From assembly GCF_034008635.1 (NCBI RefSeq), contig NZ_CP125378.1, positions 5,642,501 through 5,706,500 on the forward strand: a stretch of DNA of 64,000 nucleotides, given 5' to 3'. Below the pieces are notes generated by a model that was not told the DNA's origin, did no database searches, and worked only from the letters and a program-made list of their open reading frames with translations. Below are positions 34,701 to 44,591 of this stretch, piece after piece. Both the position numbers and the translations under genes were made by a program. The first letter of the stretch is position 1. Every line of letters starts with the position of its first letter. Source of the stretch: Pseudomonas sp. P8_229. GTDB taxonomy: Bacteria > Pseudomonadota > Gammaproteobacteria > Pseudomonadales > Pseudomonadaceae.

Positions 34701-37700
34701 CCAGGCCAACAAGGTACTGATCGGCGCGACCGATGAGGGGCTGGCCGAGCGTACTTTGCAACTGGCACCGAACCTGTTCAGCAAGGGCTTCTCGGCGTAC
34801 AGCATCACCGGCCTGAACGGCCTGGAGGTGGCTGACAACAGCGTGATCGACGTCACCATGCCGGTTTATCGATTCGCTGAAGCCGCGCCGAGTCAGGCCA
34901 GTGGAGCCGATCCGCAGGCTGCGCTGCAGGTGTGGACACCAACGCTGTTTCAGGAAAACCCGACCAAGGCGGTGTTGACCCAACGTGGCGGCGCCAGCCT
35001 GTCGTTGCAGGCCGGCTCGAGCAGTGCCGGCCTGATCGATCCGCTCAACACGGCGCTGACGCTCGGGGCGGGTTCACGCATCAGTGTCGACCCGGGGCAG
35101 CGAATCGGCCTGCGCGGGCCGGGTCAAATCACGCTGAACGGCGAGCTGAACGCCTGGGGCGGCACTATCGATATTCGCCAGCAGCAGTTCGGTTCGAGCG
35201 ATCCTGCCGAGAACGTGCAGGAGGCTGCCAACCAGGCGCACAACCGTTCGATCTGGATCGGCGAACACGCCGTGCTGGATGTGGCCGCTCGCGCGACCAC
35301 CGCCGTCGATGCGCTGGGCCGGGTCTACGGCCAGGTCGGCAAGGGCGGCAGTATTGTCATTGGCGGTGAAATCGACGCGAAGAAGGCCACCGCCACGTCT
35401 GCCGACGCTTATGTGATCGTGCGCCACGGCGCGCGTCTTGATGCGTCCGGTGCTCAAGCCGTGCTGGATATCGCCGGGCAGGGGCCGACCACGGTTGCCA
35501 CTGACGGCGGGAAGATTTCCCTGAGTGCCTACAACGGCCTGTTTATTGAGGGCAGTCTGCAGGCGGCTGCCGGAGGTGCAGGGGCGGCCGGTGGTCGACT
35601 GGACATCGCCCTGGAAACGCCGATCTACAACCCGACGCTGGCCAGCAATGATGTGCGCTTGCCCAGAGAACTGATCATTGGCCAGGGGCAGGGCGAATCG
35701 CGCTTGCCAACTGACCTTGAGCCGGGTGATTCGAATCAACAGTTGGTCTACGGCCGCACACGGCTGAGTGCCGACACCTTGATGAGCGGTGGTTTCGATC
35801 ATCTGGGCCTGTTGAGCAATGGTCTGATTTCATTCGACGGCGATGTCGACCTGCATCTGAATCAGAGCTTGAGCCTGTATGCCGGTGCCGTGTCACTGGC
35901 TGCGGACGCCAAGGACTCTGCGCGAATCCATCTGTCTGCGCCTTACCTGCGGATGCTGGGCACGGGCCTCTACTACAGCTCCAATGCGGTGATACGGCCA
36001 AGGGTCATGAACGCGCCGACACCGAACCTGTCGGCGGCGCAGTTCAGTACCACCTCTGACTTGCTGGACATTGGCAACAGCCTGTCATTCGGTACCTTGG
36101 GGACGATCGCGCAACTCGACGCACCGGCCCTGCGGGTCGGTCGGCGTGGCTTCGCGCAGGTCTCCCTCGCCAGTTCGGGCGACATGCGTTTTCTCGCATC
36201 CGCCATCGGGCCACTTTCCGACCTTTGGGCCGCAGGCGACTTGAACCTCAGTGCGGCACAGATCTATCCGGTGACCGGGGCGAGTGCCAGGGTGCGTGCC
36301 GGCTTTCAGCAGGAGACGGCCCCCTCTGAGGGTACCTTGCGCATTCTCGCCAACGGCGCGGCGCCCAACGCGTTGCCCTATTCGGTGTTCGGCAACCTGA
36401 CGCTGGCTGCCAGCCGCATCGAACAAGGCGGGGTGTTGCGGGCACCACTGGGTTCGATCACGCTGGGTGAGAACACCCAATCGGTGCTGGCCCGAGACGT
36501 TCAGTTGTTGCCGGGCAGTCTTACGTCTGTCAGTGCGGCCGGGCTGGTCATGCCCTACGGCGGCACGACCGATGGCATCGACTATCGCTATAACGGCAAC
36601 TCGGTATCGCTCAAAGGCATCGTGGGGGCTTCGACCGGCGTGACCTTGTTGTCGCAGTACATCGATGTGGCGCAAGGGGCCTTGATCGACCTCTCGGGTG
36701 GTGGCGACTTGCGTGGCGCCGGTTTCATCTCCGGCCGTGGCGGCTCTACCGATGCGCGGTTCAATCCGTTGGTGCGCAATGCCAATGACGGCACTTTCAG
36801 CCTGCCGGGGCTGGCCAGCAATCCGGTTTACGCCATCGTGCCGGGCAATCAGAGTGTTTATGCGCCGGTGCTTGCCGAGGCGGGCGCGGTCGATCCGCGT
36901 ATCGGCCAGCAAATCACCATCGGCGCCGGTGTGCCGGGTCTGGCGGCCGGTACGTATACGTTGCTGCCATCGACCTTCGCGCTGTTGCCGGGTGCATTGC
37001 GCGTCGAGGTCAACGGGCAGGCCCTGGCGGGTGCCACCCATGGCGCCTTGCCACTGCGCAACGGCTCATGGGCCGCCAGCGGGCAGATGTCGATTGCCAA
37101 TACCGGTGTGCGCGACAGTCTTTCCAGCGCGCTGATTCTGACCTCGGCCGATGTTCTGCGGCGTTATTCGCAATACAACGAAACCGGCTTCACCCAGTTC
37201 ATCAAAAATGACGCCATGCGCCTGGGTGTGTCACGCGCGCTGGCGCCGATGGATGGCAAGTTGCTGGAGCTGCGTTTCAATAGCGGCGAGGGCCGTGACA
37301 TTGCCCTGGACTTCAATGGACAGGTGCTGTTCAAACCGAGCGAAGGCGGTGTGGCGGGCACCGCAGTCATTGACTCGGTCGACGGCAACATCGAGGTGCT
37401 GGGGGCCGGTCGACAGCGCACGCAGGACTTCAGCGGCATCTCGTTGTACGCCGACAGCCTGAATCGCATGAGTGCCGGGAGGCTGGCCATTGGCGCCATG
37501 CCTACGGTGGAATACGGCAGTGGCGGCAATATTGTCGCCTTCGCCGACAACATCAGTTCCGACAACATCGTTTTGCGTGAAGGTGCCGTGCTTTCAGCGC
37601 CAGAGGTGGTGCTGCGAAGCCGTAAAACCAACGGTGGCATCACCCTTGAGGCGAACTCGGGAATCAATACGCTGGGACGCGGCGCGGCCCCATTCGACTC

Positions 37701-40700
37701 GACCGGCGGCTTTGTCTACAGCCCAGGCCAGGCCAGCCTGCTGCTGGTCTCCAATGGCTGGACCAATGTGCTGGCGCCCGCGAAGGCCGTCGGTCTCGAT
37801 GGCGCCGGCAGTATCCGCATCGGCGTCTGCGCGCTTGCAGCGTGCACGGCCCCGACGACCCTTTACTCCAGTGGCAGCATCACTGCCGCAACCGACAACC
37901 AGTTTGAGTTGAGCGACGCGGTGCGTTTCGGAACGCGGCATCTGTCGTTGGCGGTGGGGGCGATCAATGTTGGCGATACCCAGGTGCTGGCGGGCGCAGA
38001 GGGGCGCGTGCCCGTCGGCCTCACGCTGAGCCAGAACGTGCTCGAACGGCTGCTGCAGGGTGACACGCAATTCGGTGCTCCCGCGCTGGAGTCGCTGAAT
38101 CTGACAGCCCGTGAATCCTTCAATTTCTTCGGCAGTGTGTCGCTCGATACGCTGGACCCGCTGACCGGTCGCAGCAAATTGCAGAACCTGATCCTGACAA
38201 CGCCGGCCATCTATGGTCAGGGTGACGCTCAGGATGTGGCAACCATCCGCACCGCCAACCTGATCTGGAACGGCGCCCCGCAAGAGCCGGGTGCAGTGGT
38301 CAAGGGTGGGGCCGGCGCGGGGCGCGGGACGCTGGACATTCAGGCGCAGCGCATCGAGTTGGGTTACGGGCCGAATCCACAACCCAGCGGCCTCGATCAG
38401 AACGACCGTCTGGCCTTGGGTTTCGCCAACGTCAACCTGACGGCGAGCGAACGCATCACCGCCAACCACAAGGGCAGTCTTGCGGTGTACCAGGAGCAGG
38501 GCGCGTATGACCCGGTCAAGGGTTACGCCTACAGCGGCGGCAACCTGAATTTGCGTACGCCGTTGCTGACCGGTGAAGCCGCATCGGTCACCGTGTTGAA
38601 GGCGGGCAACAATCTGCTGCTGTCGGGCGCTGCCGGTGCGGTAAAGGCTGATGCCCTGGGGGCGGAACTGAACCTTGAAGCGGACAATGTCGTGCTCGAT
38701 GGGCGGATTGCCCTGGCCAGCGGAAAACTGGCAGTCAAGGCCGAGAATGACGTGACCCTGACGGGTAACGCGCAACTGGATCTGGCCGGGCGCACCCTGC
38801 CGTTCAACGATGTGAACAAATACAGCTGGGGCGGGGATGTGTCGCTCTTCAGCCACAAAGGCAATATTCGCCAGGCCGCCGGATCGCGAATCGACCTGTC
38901 GGCGCAAAACAACCAGGCTGGCAATCTCAGTGCTGTGGCATTGGCGGCGAATGCCGGGGTGGTTGATCTGCAAGGCGCCATCCTCGGTGCGAGCAGCGGC
39001 TATTACGATGCCGGCGGCACCTTGGTGCCGTACAAGGCCGGTGGCGTGGACATCCGCGCGCAACAGCTGGGCGCTGACTTGAATCAACAGTTCGCCGCGC
39101 TCAACCAGCGTTTGAACGCCGGGCAGGTGTTCGGCAGCCGCAGCTTCCAGTTCAAACAGGGCGATCTGCTGATCGGTGACGGGCTCAAGGCCGGCGAAGT
39201 CAACGTGTCGGTGGACAACGGTAGCCTCACCGTTGCAGGCCTTGTCGACGCCAGTGGCGAGCGGGTCGGCAGCATTCGCCTGGCCGGCAAAAACGCTCTG
39301 ACGCTCGCCGGCAATGCCGTGCTCGATGCCCATGGTCGTGTGCTGCGAATCGATAGTTACGGCAAGATCATTGACGCACCGAACCGCGCCATGGTCGAGC
39401 TCAACTCCGGTGATGGCCTGCTCACGCTGGCCTCCGGTGCACGGATTGATTTGCGCCATGGCACCGCTGCAGTCAACGGCGAACTACCGGGGCAGAATGA
39501 CGGGCTGCAACGCGGCACGCTGGAGTTGAACGCGCCTCGACTGGGCGTTGGCGATATCGCTATCGATGCCAGCGGTGCTTTGAACATTCAGGGGGCACGC
39601 GCCATCGGCCTCAACGGTATGCGCCGTTACACCGATGCCCGTGATGGTGTCGATCCGACTGCCAGTGACCGTCCGTATCAGGTGATCGATCAGGCCATGT
39701 TCGATCGCATCGACGGTGATAGCAGCGCGTTCATCGACGCGGCGCTGGTCAACCATGATCTGCTGCAGCGCAAGCTGGCTGGCCTCAACAATGCCTCTTA
39801 CGCTGACGCTTTCCATCTGCGCCCAGGCGTGGAAATCGCCAGCAGGACGGTCGATGGTGACCTGGTGGTGGAGGGCGATATCGACTTGTCCCGTTACCGC
39901 TACGCCAGCCTCAACCCGCATTCGCAAAAGACTGCGGTCTATGGCTCAGGCGAGTCCGGTAGCCTGGTGATGCGTGCCGGCGGCAACCTGGATATCTACG
40001 GCAGCCTCAACGACGGTTTCGCACCCCCACCGGAAACGGTCGACGATGCCGGCTGGAAACTGCTGCCGGGTGTACAGCCGTTTGGCGGCGACCTGATTGT
40101 GCCCGGCGCGGGTGTGACGCTGGCTGAAGGTACGCTGTTTCCAGCGGGCACCACGCTCAATTACGACTTGCCGATTCAAGCGACCACCCTGGCCAGCGGC
40201 ACCTTACTGCCAACCGAGGGCGTGCTGGTCAACGACTATCTGATGAATGCTGGCACGGTGTTGTCGGGCGCCATTCATGATGCCTCGGGCACGCTGTTGT
40301 ACGCCGCCGGCACGTTGCTCAACGACAGCGTGACGTTGCCGGCAGGCAGTCGCCTGGGGGCAGGCATTCGGTTGAACGATGCCACCCGCCTGCAAGCCAT
40401 GCTCTGGCCCAAAGACGTACCCCTGCCGCGTGCAACCGGCGCCGATAACAACGCCGTGGGCGTGAAATTGAGGGGCACACTGGCGTTGCTGCGCGGTTCG
40501 CTGATCCCGTCCATGACCGACGTTGTACTGGCCGACGGCACAGAGTTCATTGAGTTGCGCGGTTACACCAACACCACGCAACAGGGCCGCAACTGGGCCG
40601 TGGCGAGCATGCTGGCGCCGGGCAGTTCTTCGTGGTCGATGCGCGTAGTGGCCGGGGCCGACCTTGACGCTGCCGACAGCCGTGCGCTGAAGCCACTGAC

Positions 40701-43700
40701 TGCGGACGGCAACCTGCGTCTGGCCGATACCCATTACGGCCTGAAAGTGACCGAGAAGAAGCTCGACACCAAGTGGGCGCAAGGCAACGCCCTCAACCGT
40801 CCGGCCGGCGAGGTCGTAGCGGATGCGGACCTGCATCTTTGCGATGAAAACCCGGGGGCCTGTGTCGCGCCAGCCAAGTTCCTGTGGGCAGAAGGCAACT
40901 GGTTGGGCATGGAACCGGGTACACCGATCAGTGAAGAGGACCTGTACTGGTGTGACATTGATCCGGGCGGCTGTATGCCGAACAAGGGCGGCATTGCCGT
41001 CACCACCCACTCGCAAATGTTCAGCGTGCTGCGCACCGGTACCGGTGATCTCGATCTGTTGGCGGCCGGGAATCTGAGCATGCAGTCACCTTTCGGCGTG
41101 TACACGGCCGGCACTCAGTCCAGCGATATTGATCCGCGCCATAACCAGTCTCGTGGACGTCTGAGCGACGATGGCTCGGTGCTTGGCAGCAAAGGCGCCG
41201 ACTATGAAAAATGGGTCAATGGCGGGACTGAAAGCCTTTATCAGGCCTGGTACCCGACGCTGGGCGGCAACCTGACGCTCAGTGCCGGCGGCTCGGTATC
41301 AGGCGATACGGTCGGACGGCGAGGGTTGAGCAATTCCGCCGTCTATCGAGAGCAGGTTGCCAGTGCGTCGGTGGGCAACTGGCTCTGGCGTCAGGGCACG
41401 GGTAACAGCGATGTACCGACGGCGTGGTGGATCAACTTCGGCAGTTATGCCACCCAGCCGTTGCCGGATCAAAGCGTCGACAACGGACCTTATCTGGTGG
41501 GTTTCACCGGTTTCGGCACCTTGGGCGGCGGCAACGTCAACCTGCGTGCCGGTAGCGATGCGGGCATGCTCAAGCCTTTGGGCGACCGCCAGAACAATCC
41601 ACGCAGCCAGGGCCTGATCGTGGCAGTGGGCAGCACCGGCCGCGTCGGCAGTGACGGCAGCCTGCAACTGACCGGTGGTGGCGACATGGACATCCGCATC
41701 GGCGGTACGCTCAATCCGTCATTGCTGGCGCGCGCCGGGGACAGCGGCGTCGCAGCACCGCGCCACGATTTGCAGGGTGCCTTGGTCAATCTGCGCGGCG
41801 CGGCGCAATTGTCAGGTGGCGCGCTGGGTGCAATCAATCTGCAGTACGGTGCGGCGGCTGCCTTTCAGGATCCGCGTGAAACCCGCGCCTTTGACCCGTT
41901 TACCTCGACGCTGGGCAGTGCTTCCGGTGGTCTGGTGTTGATTCCCGGCGACTCGGGCATGCGCCTGAGTACCCGCGGCGATCTGGTGCTGGGCGGAGCG
42001 GCCGATCCAGGCCGGGTACGGTTGCAGAATTCCTCGGCGTTTACCGATGCCGAGGGCGTCCTTCACGCCGGCGGCGGCTTGACGGGCTTCTCCTTGTGGA
42101 CGGATCACACCGCCATTGATCTGTTCTCGGCGGGGGGTAATCTGACGCCAAGTACGCAGTTGGCCGAGACCAACACGCAGGGGCCGGTGCCAGGCCTCAA
42201 TTCCTCGCCGACCGACGGGCGATTTGTCTATCCGTCGGTGTTGCGTGCGGTTGCCGCTCAAGGCTCAATCTATGCCGGTCTGTCGGCGGCTTACAAAGAC
42301 CCAGGCGATGCTGCCGCCCCCACGTACTCGCTGTTGTTGGCGCCTTCCAGCGCCGGGCAACTGGAAATGCTCGCCGGCGATTCGATCTATGCCGGCGGTT
42401 ACGCGATCAACCAGTCCGGCGCCAACCTGTCGAGTATCGCCACGCCGTTCGCGCCAGCGTTCACCGGTTATGCGCAATACAACGCCAGCAGACCGCTGAA
42501 GAGCAATTACAGCGACGATGGCGTGGCACCGGCGGTGAACTCGCGTTATCCATTGTTCGCTTTCGGCGCAGACACTTATTCGGGAACCAGCGGTGTGCAG
42601 GCGCCGGCACGTTTTTACGCCTTGAGCGGTGATCTGGTGGGCGTTCGTAGCGGCGAAACCCTGTACTTCGAAACCTCGCTGCGCACCTGGTATGAAGCCG
42701 CGGCGCCGGTCTGGATGCTGGCAGGGCGCGACATTGTGGCGTCTGGCTCCAATCTGGGCCAGTCGACCAGGGCGCCGCAGCCAATGGGCTGGAATAACGA
42801 GGCGATCAGCTCTTCAGGCAATCTCTTCATTCACAACGACCCACGCGATGTCTCGCGGGTTTCGGCCGGTCGCGACATCCTTTACAGCAGCTTCGACATC
42901 GCCGGCCCCGGCCTGCTGGACATCAATGCCGGGCGCAACATTCTGCTGGAGGACCGTGCCGGTATCACCAGCCTCGGGTCGATCGTGGCTGGGGACAGGC
43001 AACCAGGTGCCAGTGTGGTGCTGCAAGCGGGAGCGGGCGCGCAAGGCCCGGATTACTCGCGATTCATCGCGCGGTATCTGAGCCCGCAGAACCTTGCCAG
43101 GCCTGACGCGGCGCTCAGTGATCAACCGGGCAAAGTGGTCAAGACCTACCTCGACGAATTGCAGAGTTGGCTGACCCTGGGTTATGGCTTCAGTGGCAGT
43201 GCAGAGCAGGCGCAAGCTTTTTTCGCTGCGCTGCCCAATACCGAGCAAGCCGTTTTTGCCCGGCAGGTGTACTTCGCCGAACTGCGCGCCGGGGGCCTGG
43301 AATACAACGATGCCGACGGCCCGCGCAAAGGCAGTTACCTGCGCGGTCGCAACGCCATTGCGGCGCTGTTCCCGACCACCGACGTGGCGGGCAATGCGAT
43401 CCGCTACGACGGCGACATCACACTGTACGGCGGCGCCGGGGTCAAGACCCTGTTCGGCGGCGACATCCAGATGCTCACCCCGGGCGGCGGTCAGGTGTTC
43501 GGCATCGAAGGTGCGGCGCCGCCGTCCACAGCGGGGATCATCACCCAGGGCTCGGGCAACATTCAGCTCTATTCGCAGGGCAGCATTCTGCTCGGGCAGA
43601 GCCGGATCATGACCACCTTCGGTGGCTCGATCCTCGGCTGGTCGGCCGAAGGTGACATCAACGCCGGTCGCGGCTCGAAAACCACCGTGGTCTACACCCC

Positions 43701-44259
43701 GCCAAAACGCGTCTACGACACTTGGGGCAACGTCACGCTGTCGCCATCGGTGCCGAGCACCGGTGCCGGTATCGCCACGCTCAACCCGATTGCCGAAGTG
43801 GCACCGGGCGATATCGACCTGATCGCGCCGCTGGGCACCATCGATGCGGGCGAGGCGGGGATTCGTGTGTCGGGCAACGTCAACATTGCCGCGCTGACGG
43901 TGGTCAACGCTGCCAACATCGCGGTGCAAGGCAAGACCACTGGCGTGCCAATGGTGGCGGCAGTGAACACCGGGGCGATCACCTCGGCCAGTTCCGCTGC
44001 GTCTTCGGCGACCCAGGCCGCTGAGGATGTTGCACGTCAACAACAGGCAGCGGCGCGGCAGAACCAGGCGTCGGTGTTCACCGTGCAGGTGCTGAGTTTC
44101 GGCAACGAGCAACTGGCCCCTTCGCGCGATGGCGCCAGCCGTGCGCCGGCCGCCGGGTACAACCCGAACAGCCCGGTGCAAGTGCTGGGGGCGGGGGCGC
44201 TGGATGAACAGGCGAAACAGCAGTTGACCGAGGAGGAGCGCGGACAACTGACGCTGTAA
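31762..44259 (+). CDS. pdtA: Giant filamentous-haemagglutinin-like exoprotein (PdtA-like TpsA)
   Basis: 4,165 residues from ATG 31762; GTG 31759 is equally placed behind AAAAGG. The signal region ends AVALCLVAGSAHAQ. The haemagglutination-activity (TPS) domain spans about 95-260 with NRVNDPNARASQIQ, the NPNG-like motif. Thousands of residues of beta-helix repeats follow. The C-terminus resembles DUF3739 and ends in a Gln/Ala-rich tail (about 4080-4165). Cysteines are rare and clustered: two CDxxPGxC units (CDENPGAC and CDIDPGGC) near residues 3029-3075. P. aeruginosa PdtA, a low-phosphate exoprotein of about the same length, occupies this position. No TpsB transporter gene lies in the window. 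Confidence 0.83.
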   Translation: MLARPSRRRTHVQSFKRDAVDPAMWLLKPLAQAVALCLVAGSAHAQTAFSSGWFAAKGAAQQAAAARPSTGGLPGMTPPLAQQQKANQQLQRSIQTLNNTVAAIAAQQAAQAAGRASALGTVQFVPDGLGEGGLKVDNSLAQGWQHAKGPQQTQIDGKTTVKIEQTADKAILNWETFNVGRNTTVEFAQQSNWAVLNRVNDPNARASQIQGQIKGDGTVMLINRNGIVFSGTSQVNVRNLVAAAANITDIQFRDRGLYFDSTGSQPTFTDAAGKVLVERGASIATHKPATSTDAGGYALLLGNEVQNDGSINTAKGQTVLGAGDRFYIRKGSGTEGNGFSTTFGSEVIPGFKAGSGAGKVSNSGLIQAATGDITLTGHDVQQNGVLLSSTSVATRGTIHILNPATDTSGSVTLSQGSATAIMLDSSDLTALDSQHKAALTGVNANNKVRGDQSRVEIQSGGSVEFQSGSITLATGGQVAVTAGRRSLVRDGAMIDVSGAIGVKVAMESNNIKINVQGNEQRDASVNRDKGALNSNDVWVDVRDLVYVPAGTHGYATDRWYTAGGLLEVGGYLGTQGHSVGEWMAQGGRVSFAGNDVVTEKGSLINLSGGTLDVQSGEIRQSWLRGADGHLYEVSRAPGDMLYTGLYKGYEDSSERWGQTNYYYTPLIAPSTRVESGYTVGRDAGQLVIATSNAVLNGQMLGEAYQGERQTQTPRAAVDGYEQSQTAVARRAQLIVGSYDPAYVASAGGLLYGLNPTFDQVRIGGEKPLDGNDQSLLAAVSEARKGKLFLDAGQLNGFTLGALKVAASNVISVNEALKVDTGGDITLYGPEVQVNADLTVRGGSVRLGNVLNQLQVNKVTDSRIPAATGHATRVTVAQGVQLDTRGLWSNLGTNPDDSKALAYLNGGLISIRSSGDIDVQAGSVLDVSSGAAVLASGKTRGGKGGSVTLESSAITATGNSQLILDADVRGYGVTGGGTLSVQANKVLIGATDEGLAERTLQLAPNLFSKGFSAYSITGLNGLEVADNSVIDVTMPVYRFAEAAPSQASGADPQAALQVWTPTLFQENPTKAVLTQRGGASLSLQAGSSSAGLIDPLNTALTLGAGSRISVDPGQRIGLRGPGQITLNGELNAWGGTIDIRQQQFGSSDPAENVQEAANQAHNRSIWIGEHAVLDVAARATTAVDALGRVYGQVGKGGSIVIGGEIDAKKATATSADAYVIVRHGARLDASGAQAVLDIAGQGPTTVATDGGKISLSAYNGLFIEGSLQAAAGGAGAAGGRLDIALETPIYNPTLASNDVRLPRELIIGQGQGESRLPTDLEPGDSNQQLVYGRTRLSADTLMSGGFDHLGLLSNGLISFDGDVDLHLNQSLSLYAGAVSLAADAKDSARIHLSAPYLRMLGTGLYYSSNAVIRPRVMNAPTPNLSAAQFSTTSDLLDIGNSLSFGTLGTIAQLDAPALRVGRRGFAQVSLASSGDMRFLASAIGPLSDLWAAGDLNLSAAQIYPVTGASARVRAGFQQETAPSEGTLRILANGAAPNALPYSVFGNLTLAASRIEQGGVLRAPLGSITLGENTQSVLARDVQLLPGSLTSVSAAGLVMPYGGTTDGIDYRYNGNSVSLKGIVGASTGVTLLSQYIDVAQGALIDLSGGGDLRGAGFISGRGGSTDARFNPLVRNANDGTFSLPGLASNPVYAIVPGNQSVYAPVLAEAGAVDPRIGQQITIGAGVPGLAAGTYTLLPSTFALLPGALRVEVNGQALAGATHGALPLRNGSWAASGQMSIANTGVRDSLSSALILTSADVLRRYSQYNETGFTQFIKNDAMRLGVSRALAPMDGKLLELRFNSGEGRDIALDFNGQVLFKPSEGGVAGTAVIDSVDGNIEVLGAGRQRTQDFSGISLYADSLNRMSAGRLAIGAMPTVEYGSGGNIVAFADNISSDNIVLREGAVLSAPEVVLRSRKTNGGITLEANSGINTLGRGAAPFDSTGGFVYSPGQASLLLVSNGWTNVLAPAKAVGLDGAGSIRIGVCALAACTAPTTLYSSGSITAATDNQFELSDAVRFGTRHLSLAVGAINVGDTQVLAGAEGRVPVGLTLSQNVLERLLQGDTQFGAPALESLNLTARESFNFFGSVSLDTLDPLTGRSKLQNLILTTPAIYGQGDAQDVATIRTANLIWNGAPQEPGAVVKGGAGAGRGTLDIQAQRIELGYGPNPQPSGLDQNDRLALGFANVNLTASERITANHKGSLAVYQEQGAYDPVKGYAYSGGNLNLRTPLLTGEAASVTVLKAGNNLLLSGAAGAVKADALGAELNLEADNVVLDGRIALASGKLAVKAENDVTLTGNAQLDLAGRTLPFNDVNKYSWGGDVSLFSHKGNIRQAAGSRIDLSAQNNQAGNLSAVALAANAGVVDLQGAILGASSGYYDAGGTLVPYKAGGVDIRAQQLGADLNQQFAALNQRLNAGQVFGSRSFQFKQGDLLIGDGLKAGEVNVSVDNGSLTVAGLVDASGERVGSIRLAGKNALTLAGNAVLDAHGRVLRIDSYGKIIDAPNRAMVELNSGDGLLTLASGARIDLRHGTAAVNGELPGQNDGLQRGTLELNAPRLGVGDIAIDASGALNIQGARAIGLNGMRRYTDARDGVDPTASDRPYQVIDQAMFDRIDGDSSAFIDAALVNHDLLQRKLAGLNNASYADAFHLRPGVEIASRTVDGDLVVEGDIDLSRYRYASLNPHSQKTAVYGSGESGSLVMRAGGNLDIYGSLNDGFAPPPETVDDAGWKLLPGVQPFGGDLIVPGAGVTLAEGTLFPAGTTLNYDLPIQATTLASGTLLPTEGVLVNDYLMNAGTVLSGAIHDASGTLLYAAGTLLNDSVTLPAGSRLGAGIRLNDATRLQAMLWPKDVPLPRATGADNNAVGVKLRGTLALLRGSLIPSMTDVVLADGTEFIELRGYTNTTQQGRNWAVASMLAPGSSSWSMRVVAGADLDAADSRALKPLTADGNLRLADTHYGLKVTEKKLDTKWAQGNALNRPAGEVVADADLHLCDENPGACVAPAKFLWAEGNWLGMEPGTPISEEDLYWCDIDPGGCMPNKGGIAVTTHSQMFSVLRTGTGDLDLLAAGNLSMQSPFGVYTAGTQSSDIDPRHNQSRGRLSDDGSVLGSKGADYEKWVNGGTESLYQAWYPTLGGNLTLSAGGSVSGDTVGRRGLSNSAVYREQVASASVGNWLWRQGTGNSDVPTAWWINFGSYATQPLPDQSVDNGPYLVGFTGFGTLGGGNVNLRAGSDAGMLKPLGDRQNNPRSQGLIVAVGSTGRVGSDGSLQLTGGGDMDIRIGGTLNPSLLARAGDSGVAAPRHDLQGALVNLRGAAQLSGGALGAINLQYGAAAAFQDPRETRAFDPFTSTLGSASGGLVLIPGDSGMRLSTRGDLVLGGAADPGRVRLQNSSAFTDAEGVLHAGGGLTGFSLWTDHTAIDLFSAGGNLTPSTQLAETNTQGPVPGLNSSPTDGRFVYPSVLRAVAAQGSIYAGLSAAYKDPGDAAAPTYSLLLAPSSAGQLEMLAGDSIYAGGYAINQSGANLSSIATPFAPAFTGYAQYNASRPLKSNYSDDGVAPAVNSRYPLFAFGADTYSGTSGVQAPARFYALSGDLVGVRSGETLYFETSLRTWYEAAAPVWMLAGRDIVASGSNLGQSTRAPQPMGWNNEAISSSGNLFIHNDPRDVSRVSAGRDILYSSFDIAGPGLLDINAGRNILLEDRAGITSLGSIVAGDRQPGASVVLQAGAGAQGPDYSRFIARYLSPQNLARPDAALSDQPGKVVKTYLDELQSWLTLGYGFSGSAEQAQAFFAALPNTEQAVFARQVYFAELRAGGLEYNDADGPRKGSYLRGRNAIAALFPTTDVAGNAIRYDGDITLYGGAGVKTLFGGDIQMLTPGGGQVFGIEGAAPPSTAGIITQGSGNIQLYSQGSILLGQSRIMTTFGGSILGWSAEGDINAGRGSKTTVVYTPPKRVYDTWGNVTLSPSVPSTGAGIATLNPIAEVAPGDIDLIAPLGTIDAGEAGIRVSGNVNIAALTVVNAANIAVQGKTTGVPMVAAVNTGAITSASSAASSATQAAEDVARQQQAAARQNQASVFTVQVLSFGNEQLAPSRDGASRAPAAGYNPNSPVQVLGAGALDEQAKQQLTEEERGQLTL

Positions 44260-44280
44260 AAGACTCTCGTGTAGTACTTT

Positions 44281-44307
44281 GGGCGGCCGGTGGTCGCCCT
44301 TTTTTTA
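44281..44307 (+). terminator. Rho-independent terminator of pdtA
   Basis: gggcggccggtggtcgccct folds into an 8-bp stem (one G-T pair) followed by seven T, 22 bases after the pdtA stop. Confidence 0.85.
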
Positions 44308-44322
44308 GTAGGATGGAGAGCC

Positions 44323-44591
44323 TTAGGGATACGCTTGTCGAGCATGCAGAAGGTTCAGAATCTCGATGCAGTCGGTCACGCGATAAACCACAACGTAGTT
44401 GGGATGAACAACGATTTCCCGGGTACCGGCTACCCGACCGAATCTATAAAGGTAGGGATGTCGTGGAAGGGCTGAGGTAGCCGCTTCGATGGCTACGTTC
44501 AGTTGACTGGCCGCAAGGCGTTGCGGTCAGCGATGTAATTCAGGGTTTGCCAGAGTTGAGTGCGAGCTTCGGGTCGCCAGTCAACCCGCAC
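44323..44591 (-). pseudogene. RelE/ParE-family toxin, frameshifted
   Basis: On the minus strand a GTG start at 44589-44591 overlaps the antitoxin stop and gives MRVDWRPEARTQLWQTLNYI, then stops (TGA) after 31 residues. The next frame carries on with QLNVAIEAATSALPRHPYLY ... GRVAGTREIVVHPNYVVVYR ... HARQAYP and ends at 44323. The two halves make one normal ParE (about 91 residues) if one G is added near 44510 (gccttg-cggcc for gccttggcggcc). The toxin is therefore most likely dead, or the base is a sequencing error. Confidence 0.8.

Noticed and set aside
32110..44247. Several long antisense frames within pdtA
   Set aside because: All fall inside one 12.5-kb coding frame with continuous beta-helix repeats; none has a recognisable domain or ribosome site.
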